The position numbers and the translations under genes are program-made. Shown one piece after another: positions 42,487 to 49,804 of a stretch of DNA of 64,000 bases (the stretch's first letter is position 1; every line of letters begins with the position of its first letter). The stretch lies in the NCBI GenBank assembly GCA_937903155.1, contig CALCZU010000131.1, forward strand, positions 1 to 64,000, in the 5' to 3' direction. This stretch comes from an uncultured Bdellovibrionales bacterium. GTDB lineage: Bacteria; Bdellovibrionota; FAC87; UBA2466. The notes under the pieces are model-generated. The model saw only the letters and a list, made by a program, of their open reading frames with translations, was not told where the DNA came from and ran no database searches.

Positions 42487-44042
42487 GCGAAAAAAAGCCG
42501 AACAGCCTCCGTAATGCGCTTCGGGAGATGCGCGTAAACGAGCCTATGCGGCTCTCTAAGAGCGGACCGAGCTTCAAGCCCCCGCTGGAAGTTTCGGCCA
42601 CGAGCGAAAAGGAGGTGCCTCCTCGTGAGGTACCTCCATCCGAGATACCTCGAACAGAGGCGCCTCAAAAAGTGGAAGCTCGAAATGAGGCACCTCAAAA
42701 AGTGGAAGCTCGAAATGAGGCACCTCTGAATGGGGTAACTCAGACGAAGGTCGCTCAAAACGAGGCACCTGAGACTGAGTTGCCTCATGGTGAGGCAACT
42801 CAAAACAAGCCGCCTCAAAATGAGGGATCTCCCAACGAGCTGCCTCATTCTGAGCCACCTCGAAATGAGAATGCTCACAACGGGCATCCTCAAGTTGAGC
42901 AACCTCAATCTGAGGTAACTCAGGTTCAGCATACTCAAAACGAGGGACCTCGATCCGAGACGCCTCGAAATGAGCCAGCTCGTTCTGAGGCACCTCGGAA
43001 AAAGCAAGCTAAGAGCGAGCCACCTCGAAATGAGGCGGCTTCCGGGATTGAGGTGGCTCAAACCGAGCTACCTCAAATTGAGCAATCTTCGAGAGCGTTC
43101 TTTCGCCTGTCTGACCGATCATTCTCGTACCCTCAGCTCCGACGTTTGTCCGGAGATTGCTTCCGATTGTTTCTCTGGATGTCGTCTCGGGGGTGGCGCT
43201 TCCAAACTTCCGACGGAACGCTGCGCGCGTCAGTGGGATTCATCGAGGCCCATACGGGGATGTCTCACGCCACGATTTCGCGCTGTCTCAAGACGCTCAA
43301 GGAAGAGGCACTCGTTGAGCTTCTGGAGATCGACTACAAGCGAGGGAACCTCTGGAGCATTTCGCCCATCGCTTTTGCCGGTTGCGAGCCGGAAAATCTG
43401 CCACCTCGATCCGAGGGACCTCGGAAGAAGGCACCACCCGCCTCAAAACGAGATCGCTCCCACCTCAATTTGAGGGAGAAGGCGCCTCAAAATGAGGGAC
43501 AAATAAGAAGTATTAAGAAATCTAAGAATCTCTCTCAAGAAGGCGCACAAGCGATGTTTGATCGCATCGAAAAAATCCGCGCCCCCGAGAAACAAAAGAC
43601 CGAAAGGGATGGGCTGCTGCAGCTACTGGAAACTCACACCTGCGAAGAAATCAGCACGACACTGGCGTATGTCGATCGCTACGGCACTCTGTCCGGAGAA
43701 AGTTGCCACAGCCCGTTTCGCTATCTCGCTACGGCGATAGACGATCTGCTACAAACCTGCCGGAAAAAGGGATTCACCCAAGCGGAAAAAGCAGACGGAA
43801 AGGGGAGCCAGAATGAGGCGAAACTGCTAAGGGATGAGCGACAGGAGGACGAACGAAATCGAGCTGCCATAGCCGCTTTTCAGAGCGAGTTAACCGAAGA
43901 GGAGCGGACAAAGTTCGTCTCGGATTTTGTCGCTATGGAGTTCACGTTTGGTTACAAGCCATCCGACGCTTTGGCTACGCGGTTGGCAGCAATGCAATGG
44001 TTCACTGGTCGACAATCGGTACAAGCCGCTCAAGCGAGGTAG
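42483..44042 (+). CDS. Winged-helix DNA-binding protein carrying a self-encoded repeat array; candidate ParA partner or replication protein
   Basis: The 519-residue protein has four parts. Residues 1-44 are basic (NSLRNALREMRVNEPMRL) and could touch ParA. Residues 45-200 are a degenerate pentapeptide repeat, mostly (A/P)P(Q/R)NE, encoded by the 15-bp DNA array. Residues about 205-305 form a winged helix (LSGDCFRLFLWMSSRGW, TGMSHATISRCLKTLKEEALVELLE) of the kind found in plasmid and phage replication proteins. Residues 340-519 are helical and charged. No ParB motif was seen. The overlap with parA suggests a joint role in partition or replication. The function is inferred. Confidence 0.75.
   Translation: MSEKKPNSLRNALREMRVNEPMRLSKSGPSFKPPLEVSATSEKEVPPREVPPSEIPRTEAPQKVEARNEAPQKVEARNEAPLNGVTQTKVAQNEAPETELPHGEATQNKPPQNEGSPNELPHSEPPRNENAHNGHPQVEQPQSEVTQVQHTQNEGPRSETPRNEPARSEAPRKKQAKSEPPRNEAASGIEVAQTELPQIEQSSRAFFRLSDRSFSYPQLRRLSGDCFRLFLWMSSRGWRFQTSDGTLRASVGFIEAHTGMSHATISRCLKTLKEEALVELLEIDYKRGNLWSISPIAFAGCEPENLPPRSEGPRKKAPPASKRDRSHLNLREKAPQNEGQIRSIKKSKNLSQEGAQAMFDRIEKIRAPEKQKTERDGLLQLLETHTCEEISTTLAYVDRYGTLSGESCHSPFRYLATAIDDLLQTCRKKGFTQAEKADGKGSQNEAKLLRDERQEDERNRAAIAAFQSELTEEERTKFVSDFVAMEFTFGYKPSDALATRLAAMQWFTGRQSVQAAQAR
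42616..43083. repeat. Array of about 31 tandem 15-bp units with CCTC-N5-GAGG cores
   Basis: Twenty-nine consecutive 15-bp units run from 42616 to 43050 (the last one degenerate), then a 3-bp shift and two more units. The consensus is close to CRCCTCRAAAYGAGG. Six are perfect CCTC-N5-GAGG palindromes (for example 42616, 42646, 42811, 42901, 43021) and most others differ by one or two bases. The exact period keeps the reading frame and encodes five-residue repeats. Because the unit is palindromic, the opposite strand is also open with a similar repeat. Confidence 0.9.
43404..43497. repeat. Scattered extra CCTC-N5-GAGG units
   Basis: Further copies occur after the winged-helix coding part: CCTCGATCCGAGG at 43404, a weaker unit 15 bp later, CCTCAAAACGAGA at 43441, CCTCAATTTGAGG at 43463 and CCTCAAAATGAGG at 43485. 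The last three are 22 bp apart. Confidence 0.75.
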
Positions 44043-44078
44043 CACATGGGAGTTTGGATGTGCACTGGAGGGGGGATT

Positions 44079-44229
44079 GCGTCCCCCGGGGGGACGCGAA
44101 AGGTTCGAGAATTTTCCGTCCCCTACTAAAGCGCCGCCACTTGAACCCCCGCGCCGGTGGGGTTCGAGAGTGCGTGAGCAAAATAGGTGGCGGAGACTAC
44201 ATCATTCGAGCCGCGTCCCCCCGGGGGAC
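44079..44229. repeat. Nested GC-rich inverted repeats
   Basis: A perfect hairpin GCGTCCCC-CGG-GGGGACGC lies at 44079-44097, and a related palindrome GTCCCCCCGGGGGAC at 44215-44229. Between them CCGCCAC and GTGGCGG, and TTGAACCCC and GGGGTTCGA, form further inverted pairs, so the whole 150 bp can fold on itself. Confidence 0.65.
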
Positions 44230-44365
44230 AGGACAGGCAAAATAGAGGATAATTGGTTCGGTTTCGTTCAGTGAGCACCTGTGAGTAAGCCAGTGTTATT
44301 TTTTACTTTGGTTGCATTTTCGCAATGTTAGAAAAGGGTAGGGTTAGATTCCTCTCCTCTCCGAA

Positions 44366-44494
44366 TTTTTTCGCCTCTGGCGAAAAAATAAGGGTTAAGG
44401 GAATAAGGAATTAAGGGAATTATCCTTAACTGCTTTTTTAAGGATTATTCCCTTAATTCCTCATTTCCTTACTCCCTTCAGCGGCGTAGCCGCT
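44366..44494. repeat. AT-rich long hairpins including a 23-bp inverted repeat
   Basis: Three structures follow each other: TTTTTTCGCC-TCT-GGCGAAAAAA (44366-44388, perfect); 23-bp arms at 44407-44429 and 44438-44460 with one mismatch and an 8-nt loop, made of TTAAGG/CCTTAA-rich sequence; and AGCGGC-GTA-GCCGCT (44480-44494, perfect). None ends in a clean T-run. Confidence 0.75.
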
Positions 44495-44516
44495 TCGATG
44501 TAAAAAACCTTAAATC

Positions 44517-44912
44517 TTAATCTTTAAAACTTCCGGTCTTGCTAGGATTATTTTTCTCCACGTGCTTAATAAATCCAGAAAGCATCTTACCCAACTCTGC
44601 CAACGTTCCGTTAAATGATTGCAAAGCTGACTCCTCAATTAGCTTCATCCCCGCAAGCAGATCGATAATTGCCACACACTCAAAAACCGATCCTCTTGCA
44701 ACTCTTAGAAACTGCAGCTTATCATTCCGACTATACCGCGAAGCACCCTCCGCAATATTCAACGAGATAGAGCTACTCGCTCGTCTCAACTGATCATTAA
44801 GATTCTTCGTTCCATCCTTCGGAAGTTTAAAACAAAGCGCATTCGCTTCCGAAGAAAACGAAACTGCTTTCTGATAAACGGGCCACTTCTGAAACTCAAA
44901 ATGCGAACTCAC
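44517..44912 (-). CDS. Four-helix bundle protein (23S rRNA intervening-sequence/S23 family)
   Basis: A 131-residue protein of the IVP type: FQKWPVYQKAVSFSSEANALCFKLP, LNDQLRRASSSISLNIAEGASRYSRNDKLQFLRVARGSVFEC. The GTG at 44912 has GGAG 5 bp upstream and follows the previous stop by 2 bp; the 170-codon frame reads back into that gene. Such genes occur inside rRNA intervening sequences but also free-standing in mobile regions. No rRNA is nearby. The function is unknown. Confidence 0.85.
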   Translation of the reverse strand: MSSHFEFQKWPVYQKAVSFSSEANALCFKLPKDGTKNLNDQLRRASSSISLNIAEGASRYSRNDKLQFLRVARGSVFECVAIIDLLAGMKLIEESALQSFNGTLAELGKMLSGFIKHVEKNNPSKTGSFKD

Positions 44913-44914
44913 TC

Positions 44915-45124
44915 CTACTCCGTATAGTAAACCTCGGCCGCAAACCCCGCGTTCCGAAAGATCCACTTTGGCACCGGCGACGCCGTCCCTTCTTTCATTT
45001 GCTCTCTCAACTTTTGACAATGCGGACAATCATCAAAAAGCCCATCTGCTCCAGGAGTAACGCCGTCAAATGGAGTCACAGTTTCGTAATAACCATATTC
45101 ATTTTCAATTTTTGTTTTTTCCAT
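44915..45124 (-). CDS. Small acidic CxxC protein of unknown function
   Basis: A 69-residue ORF (MEKTKIENEYGYYETVTPFDG...) with a CPHC pair in FDDCPHCQKLREQ, followed after 2 bp by the four-helix-bundle gene, whose RBS lies within its last codons. The coupling and the plausible composition support a real gene. No clear Shine-Dalgarno site precedes its own ATG. Confidence 0.5.
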   Translation of the reverse strand: MEKTKIENEYGYYETVTPFDGVTPGADGLFDDCPHCQKLREQMKEGTASPVPKWIFRNAGFAAEVYYTE

Positions 45125-45244
45125 AAAGCGGAGATGCGGAGATAACGAAATGGAATATTGAGGTCAACAATGAGAGAGGGGAGCGTGGAGGAGGGTAGAA
45201 GAGAAACTTTTTGTCAGCTCTCAGGCTGTCATTGAAAGCATCCT

Positions 45245-46399
45245 CTATCCCTTTATTAGAATGAACAAAGAACTGATCGCTCCCAAAATGGCAAATCCAA
45301 AGGCCCATCCCGGGCCTAGGTGATCCCACAATAATCCGGCAAAGATACTCGCAAGGATAGTGGCCACTCCCGTGAGCGTGCCAAAAATTCCTTGGGCACT
45401 CGCTTTTAAATCGGAGTCGACATAATCCATGACGAGCGCTTTGCCCACGCCCTCGGTCGCTCCCATGTATAAACCATAAATTGCGAAAAACAGCCAAAAC
45501 ATCCAGTGGGCGCTTGCGAAAATGAAACCGGCATACACCAAGATAAACATCCCGAGACCAGCAATCATGATTTTTTTCCTGTCAATGCTGTCGGACAACG
45601 CCCCGAAAAAAGGACTGGATAAGGAATAGGTCAAATTATAGAAGCAATAGAGCAATATCACTTCTACCAATGTGAAGCCGATCTGTTTAGCACGCATTAA
45701 AAGAAAAACGTCACTTGAGTTCGCAACCGAAAACAATCCCCACGCAAGGAGATACCTTTTGAATCCTGGCTTAAAGAGAGAGAAATTCCACTTCGTTTGA
45801 AATGGCTTCGCGGAAATTTCCTGTTTTTTATCTTGAACGGCAAAAACAATGAAAAATGCGAAAATCCCAGGAATAAAAGCATAAAAATACGCCGACCTTA
45901 AATCGTCGCGGTAATAAAACAGATAAATGAGTGCAATCAGTGGACCTAGCACTGCACCTAAGGTGTCCATGAAACGATGAAAACCGAAGGCAGCACCTCG
46001 AAAATTGGGAGCGACCGAATCATCGATCAAAGCGTCTCTGGGGCTCGTTCTTAACCCCTTGCCCGTTCTGTCGATGCCACGTGCGATAAATACATGAAGC
46101 CAGCTTTCGGAAATTCCAATCAAAGGTTTTGAAATTGCCGCGAGGAAATAGCCGACCAGAATAAATGGTTTTCGCTTTCCCCATCTATCCGATAAAAATC
46201 CGGAATATGTTTTAAGAATGCTGGCGACGCCTTCGGCGGTGCCTTCGATGATCCCCACCGAAGTCATTGAAGCTCCAAGAACGCTCGTAAGAAAGAGGGG
46301 TGTGATCGGATACAGCATTTCGCTTGCGACATCGCCGAGAAAGGAAATCAATCCTAACTTAAATAGGGTAGGAGTGAGAAACGTGTTTAACTTTAACAT
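45245..46399 (-). CDS. Major facilitator superfamily transporter
   Basis: A 384-residue, twelve-helix MFS protein. SDRWGKRKPFILVGYFLAAISKPL and ARGIDRTGKGLRTSPRDALIDDS resemble a group of MFS proteins related to tetracycline and fosmidomycin efflux pumps. ALSDSIDRKKIMIAGL is the second-half A-motif. The substrate is unknown. No regulatory site was recognised upstream. Confidence 0.88.
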   Translation of the reverse strand: MLKLNTFLTPTLFKLGLISFLGDVASEMLYPITPLFLTSVLGASMTSVGIIEGTAEGVASILKTYSGFLSDRWGKRKPFILVGYFLAAISKPLIGISESWLHVFIARGIDRTGKGLRTSPRDALIDDSVAPNFRGAAFGFHRFMDTLGAVLGPLIALIYLFYYRDDLRSAYFYAFIPGIFAFFIVFAVQDKKQEISAKPFQTKWNFSLFKPGFKRYLLAWGLFSVANSSDVFLLMRAKQIGFTLVEVILLYCFYNLTYSLSSPFFGALSDSIDRKKIMIAGLGMFILVYAGFIFASAHWMFWLFFAIYGLYMGATEGVGKALVMDYVDSDLKASAQGIFGTLTGVATILASIFAGLLWDHLGPGWAFGFAILGAISSLFILIKG

Positions 46400-46476
46400 C
46401 GCGCTATAATCGCTACTTCAGCTGATCTAAGCAAGTACGATGTGGCGTGATCGAAGGGATCTGCTTTGCATCGTTT

Positions 46477-46692
46477 TTATCTTTCGGTAAGGAGTCTCCT
46501 GTTTATAACCTGAGACGCCCCTTCCGAGCAAAAATCCTGTTCGTGCCTGCATCTTTTTGCATTAAAAAAAGTTTGATTTTGATTTACCCTATTTATTTCT
46601 TTGCTCGGTTGTGACGGTGACACAATTGCAAGTTGGGTTGAAACGAGCGAGCTGAGATAACCGTAAGTTCCAAATTGAGTCAGTGATGACAT
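46477..46692 (-). CDS. Possible small protein downstream of a secreted peptide gene
   Basis: A 71-codon ORF whose ATG has an excellent RBS (GAGGAG, 6 bp upstream) and begins 14 bp after the stop of the 45-residue peptide gene. The sequence (MSSLTQFGTYGYLSSLVSTQ...) matches nothing I know and loses a protein-like composition after residue 40. It may be real but shorter than annotated, or noncoding. Confidence 0.35.
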   Translation of the reverse strand: MSSLTQFGTYGYLSSLVSTQLAIVSPSQPSKEINRVNQNQTFFNAKRCRHEQDFCSEGASQVINRRLLTER

Positions 46693-46706
46693 ATTTTCTC
46701 CTCATT

Positions 46707-46844
46707 TTATTGCGTAGAAATATCAGTCCCGAATTCTGCTCCAAAAATGATTCGATTGGGATCAATTTGCGTAATTATCTCTCTCAATTCTCCGGCGGCG
46801 AAAGCCACAACGGGTAGTACTAAGATCGCGAATAAATTTTTCAT
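46707..46844 (-). CDS. Small secreted peptide precursor (45 aa)
   Basis: ATG at 46844 opens a 45-residue ORF with a clear signal peptide (MKNLFAILVLPVVAFAAG) and an acidic mature segment of about 28 residues (ELREIITQIDPNRIIFGAEF, then GTDISTQ). A GAGGAGAAAGGG stretch lies upstream at a long distance. The size and the signal suggest an exported peptide or small membrane-associated factor. It follows the coiled-coil gene at 46914 by 69 bp and may share its sigma-54 transcript. Confidence 0.55.
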   Translation of the reverse strand: MKNLFAILVLPVVAFAAGELREIITQIDPNRIIFGAEFGTDISTQ

Positions 46845-46913
46845 AATTGCCTGGCCCTTTCTCCTCGTTGCTCCTATCACGAGCCTTACGCTTTAACCTA
46901 TCGACGTCTGAGA

Positions 46914-47171
46914 TTACGAAGGCAAAGATTGTTTAATCCGCTCGTACCCGGTCTGGATTGTTTTTAATAACTGTTGAGTAGCTGTTTTAACTTCCGCGGC
47001 GGACTTTCTTGCAACCCGCTTGCTGGGTGTTATAAGTCTTCGCCAATCATTTTCTAGTTTATGTAATTCATCCTTCATGTCAGTCTTCAAAAGATGAGCT
47101 TGAAGTTTAACTTCATCTCGAAGCTGGCCCAGACTTTCGATTTCTATCGGTTTGTAATTCATTTTTTGCAT
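46914..47171 (-). CDS. Small helical/coiled-coil protein of unknown function
   Basis: ATG at 47171 with AGGAGG upstream gives an 85-residue basic helical protein (LGQLRDEVKLQAHLLKTDMKDELHKLENDWRRL). Heptad-like spacing of Leu suggests a coiled coil. Basic C-terminal stretches (TPSKRVARKSA) might bind nucleic acid. A sigma-54 promoter is 38 bp upstream, so it belongs to the stress regulon. Confidence 0.7.
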   Translation of the reverse strand: MQKMNYKPIEIESLGQLRDEVKLQAHLLKTDMKDELHKLENDWRRLITPSKRVARKSAAEVKTATQQLLKTIQTGYERIKQSLPS

Positions 47172-47208
47172 TTCCGATCCTCCTGAATGGGTTTCACGGC
47201 TTTTCTTA

Positions 47209-47224
47209 TGCGAAAGGAATGCCA
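47209..47224 (-). promoter_or_regulatory. Sigma-54 promoter
   Basis: Read on the minus strand, TGGCATTCCTTTCGCA has the exact GG-N10-GC spacing. It lies 38 bp upstream of the gene at 46914-47171. Confidence 0.7.
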
Positions 47225-47541
47225 ATAAAAGATCAAGAGTACGTCAAGCAGAAACCTAATTGGCGTGGGAAGTTCTGTCTCGCGGAAGTGCAACAATGTC
47301 TCATCCTCATCCCACTTTTAGGCAATGAACGGTTCTGCTACAGATACCGGCAAGGATTTTAGAGTATCAGGGAGGTTCCGACCAGTGGGATGATTATTCC
47401 CACTCCCAAATCAAACAGTGTGGGTAAGTGGGAACTGCAAAGCGGATTTCAAATCTCCATTGTTTCGTGAGTAAGACTGCGCATTCAACGGAAAGAAAGA
47501 TAAGAAAGTTAGAATATTCCAGTAATTCTTTATTAAACCTT
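47225..47541. other. Intergenic stretch with a candidate activator site
   Basis: There is no credible gene here. AATGTCTCA (heptamer TGTCTCA at 47297-47303) is about 75 bp upstream of the sigma-54 promoter, and a 6-bp hairpin GTGGGA/TCCCAC lies at 47385-47403. Nothing else stands out. Confidence 0.5.
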
Positions 47542-48558
47542 TCACTTTCCGGAGGCGGCGGCCAGTAATGCCGATTGAGGAATATATTCTGAGTTCGCGC
47601 GTTTGAGATTTCCCACCAAAGTAGGTTTTTTTCTTTGGGACGGATGGACTATCCAAACGGGCCGTGGAGATTCACGCAGGACTTGTCGAGTCACACTGCC
47701 AAGTATTCGAGCGCCCCATTTACCTGTCGTGGATACCATAGCGATCATCCCTACTTTATTTCGTTTCGCCGCTGCAAGAATTCCGCTGATGACAAAATCG
47801 GATTTCCTATCAATCAGAAATTCACACGAAATTCCTCTGTTTCGTAATTCTTTGCACCAGTTAAGGCCCATCTTTTCGGTTCGTTTGAAATCCAGGTCAA
47901 TTTCGGATTGAGGTAAGGGATAGTTAACGAAGGGCTCAACGGAAAATTGGATCGGGATCGTGTAACTATGAAAAAGAATCAGATGAGTTTGAATTTTTTG
48001 AAACGAGTCGCAAACAATCTCTAGTCCCTCAATGGAAGCGGAGCTAAAGTCTGTTGGGAAAAGCACTTTTTTAAAATCTTTAGAGTCGGTCCGCTGATGT
48101 GGATTCACCACAAGCAGTGGAATTGAAGATTGTAACGATAGCGTTTCAGCAAAGCTTCCTAGCAAAAAGCGCTTCAGCCCCTTTCGAGCGTGGCTGCTAA
48201 TAGCAATGAGTTCGCATTCAGTCTTCTTCGCATGATTGAGCAGAGCCATGACGGCCATCTGGGTTGACGAGCCGTCCGCAAAAATTACTTTTGCTGCGCT
48301 AAGACCAGGTAACCCAAGTCCTGCGAGCTGTTCATCTAGGTGTCTTTCCGTTGCTTTTCTAATGCTGCCGATACGGCTCTTAAGATAGTTGCCCATCGCG
48401 ATGTCTTCGCGATTTAAGATGGTGACTGGCTCGATGATTATATTCTTTTCTTTTACAAAAGGTTTTAAACCTTCACAGATTCTTTTTGTTAATTTTGAAT
48501 CCTCCGCCTTGACATCAATTGCGAGGATCACTTTTTTGGGACCACCTGATTTTTTCAT
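47542..48558 (-). CDS. Universal stress protein with two UspA domains
   Basis: A 338-residue protein made of two UspA-like halves. The second is clear (KVLFPTDFSSASIEGLEIV, GMIAMVSTTGKWGARILGSVTRQVLRESPRPVWIV), and the first has ELIAISSHARKGLKRFLLGSFAETLSLQSSIPLLVV. It overlaps the membrane-protein gene upstream by 4 bp and is expressed from the sigma-54 promoter ahead of that gene. A role in stasis or hypoxia is inferred from the family and context. Confidence 0.88.
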   Translation of the reverse strand: MKKSGGPKKVILAIDVKAEDSKLTKRICEGLKPFVKEKNIIIEPVTILNREDIAMGNYLKSRIGSIRKATERHLDEQLAGLGLPGLSAAKVIFADGSSTQMAVMALLNHAKKTECELIAISSHARKGLKRFLLGSFAETLSLQSSIPLLVVNPHQRTDSKDFKKVLFPTDFSSASIEGLEIVCDSFQKIQTHLILFHSYTIPIQFSVEPFVNYPLPQSEIDLDFKRTEKMGLNWCKELRNRGISCEFLIDRKSDFVISGILAAAKRNKVGMIAMVSTTGKWGARILGSVTRQVLRESPRPVWIVHPSQRKKPTLVGNLKRANSEYIPQSALLAAASGK

Positions 48559-49031
48559 ATTTTCTCCTGATCTGTATTTTCAATCCTAAAATGTTTGAAA
48601 ACATGTCTCCACGTGGCGGCATGCGCCAGCAAAATAAGAGATATTCCGATTAAACAATAGAAGCTTGAACGAAGCCCCAGTCCAAAAACTAAAACCGAAT
48701 ACCCTAAAAGCTGGGTCAAGAGATTTGCTGGTCGCGCGAAGCCCAAGCACAATTTTCCAAGCAATGTTTGTGCAAGGCTTTCGCTGCTTACGTTTCTACC
48801 TAGGTATGTTCCTATTAAAGCAAATCCAAAGGAGGCGATGACGGCTTGAAGCCAAAGGCGTTCCCAGACAAAATGAAGACCCCACATGAGACCTATTCCA
48901 TCCAGAATCGCTTTTGGGGGATAGGCATGCTGAACCATCATGCGGTCGAGCATGCCCATTTTCCTTGAAACCGTTGATGAAGCATGGGGAGAAACAATCC
49001 GAGTTGGTTGGATGTGCGCGATTTTTTGCAT
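48555..49031 (-). CDS. Integral membrane protein of unknown function
   Basis: The 158-residue protein has a soluble N-terminus of about 50 residues and four hydrophobic segments (LWLQAVIASFGFALIGTYLG, LLTQLLGYSVLVFGLGL, FYCLIGISLILLAHA and a weaker first one around 45-57). AGGAG precedes the ATG. It is coupled to the universal stress protein, and its promoter is sigma-54-type. I do not recognise a family. Confidence 0.78.
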   Translation of the reverse strand: MQKIAHIQPTRIVSPHASSTVSRKMGMLDRMMVQHAYPPKAILDGIGLMWGLHFVWERLWLQAVIASFGFALIGTYLGRNVSSESLAQTLLGKLCLGFARPANLLTQLLGYSVLVFGLGLRSSFYCLIGISLILLAHAATWRHVFKHFRIENTDQEKI

Positions 49032-49061
49032 TTTAAGCTCCTAGCCTCCTGATGGGTACTT

Positions 49062-49077
49062 AGCAGAAGGTGTGCCA
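49062..49077 (-). promoter_or_regulatory. Sigma-54 promoter of the membrane protein-usp operon
   Basis: On the minus strand TGGCACACCTTCTGCT is a near-consensus -24/-12 element, 31 bp before the start codon at 49031. It shares the central activator site with the divergent promoter at 49224. Confidence 0.8.
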
Positions 49078-49146
49078 GAAAAATATTGCGTGATGTTTGA
49101 GAAATGGGCTTTCATTTGAGCTCCTACGTCTCGAATTGTGCCAAAA

Positions 49147-49153
49147 TGTCTCA
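49147..49153. promoter_or_regulatory. Candidate shared activator half-site (TGTCTCA)
   Basis: TGTCTCA within AATGTCTCA lies 70 bp from each of the two divergent sigma-54 promoters at 49062 and 49224, as expected for an NtrC-type upstream site serving both. Confidence 0.5.
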
Positions 49154-49223
49154 CCGTTTTTCTCTTTTTTTTTATGAGCCATCAAACAAATTCCACTCTT
49201 AAGGGGAAAAGCGAAAGTACGGG

Positions 49224-49239
49224 TGGTCCGGTGTTTGCA
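49224..49239 (+). promoter_or_regulatory. Sigma-54 promoter of the CBS gene
   Basis: TGGTCCGGTGTTTGCA has the invariant GG and GC at correct spacing and a perfect TTGCA. It is 36 bp upstream of the ATG at 49275. Confidence 0.7.
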
Positions 49240-49274
49240 AAAGTAGATATTGAATTTTAAGAGGAGAAACTAAC

Positions 49275-49718
49275 ATGAGTAAAATGAACCCAATTAAAAA
49301 GTACATGACGAAAAGTCTTCATACTATTGGCGAGGATATTCCACTCTCAAAGGCAATTGAAATGATGCGCGAACACCGTATTCGACATCTACCCGTTCAA
49401 TACGCGGGAAAAATCGTAGGCTTACTTTCGGACCGAGATATCCAATTGGCGTTAACGGTCCGTCCGAGTGCTAAAGATCTGGAAGTCGGAGATGTCATGA
49501 CCGAGCATCCTTATTCGGTGAGTGCCGAATGTCCCTTAGAGCAAGTCGCTCAAGAAATGTCGAAAAACAAATTTGGATGCGCCATCATTGAAAACGAACA
49601 GGGAAGGGCGATTGGGATTTTTACTGCCGTGGATGGAATGGGGCTACTTGGAGAATGGTTACGCAAAAAAAATCTCAACGAACCTCAGATGCGATTAATT
49701 TCGCAATCACAAACATAG
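49275..49718 (+). CDS. Tandem CBS-domain protein
   Basis: A 147-residue protein with two CBS domains (KYMTKSLHTIGEDIPLSKAIEMM, HLPVQYAGKIVGLLSDRDIQ, MTEHPYSVSAECPLEQV, GIFTAVDGMGLLGEW). It is preceded by AGGAG. It is very like the protein at 26246-26653 across its length, so one CBS module appears in the FNR-controlled nitrate region and one in the sigma-54 regulon. Confidence 0.9.
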   Translation: MSKMNPIKKYMTKSLHTIGEDIPLSKAIEMMREHRIRHLPVQYAGKIVGLLSDRDIQLALTVRPSAKDLEVGDVMTEHPYSVSAECPLEQVAQEMSKNKFGCAIIENEQGRAIGIFTAVDGMGLLGEWLRKKNLNEPQMRLISQSQT

Positions 49719-49804
49719 TTTTTTAACACGCTCTCTACTTTTAGTCTCATCTCAGTTGAGGTAAAATAAATTCTTAGTGATTTTGTCGACTATCGTCGAC
49801 TTCA

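Larger units (their letters stand above)
44043..44516. other. Hairpin-rich noncoding stretch downstream of the winged-helix gene
   Basis: These 474 bp have no credible gene. The left half is GC-rich with nested inverted repeats, the right half AT-rich with long hairpins, a layout seen at replication or transfer origins. Short ORFs in the region are byproducts of the repeats. Confidence 0.6.

Noticed and set aside
42423..43061. Minus-strand ORFs (212 and 139 codons) across the repeat array as genes
   Set aside because: They are open because the repeat unit is palindromic and a multiple of three. They have no RBS and no recognisable domain, and they oppose a credible gene.
42616..43083. CRISPR array
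   Set aside because: The period is 15 bp with no unique spacers, and no cas genes are nearby. It is a degenerate tandem repeat.
44150..44175. tRNA T-arm-like sequence GGGGTTCGAG
   Set aside because: The flanking bases do not form a T stem, and no acceptor, D or anticodon stems can be found around it.
47411..47656. 81-codon minus-strand ORF at the end of the universal stress protein gene
   Set aside because: It overlaps the 3' end of the stress-protein gene in another frame and has no RBS or known motif.
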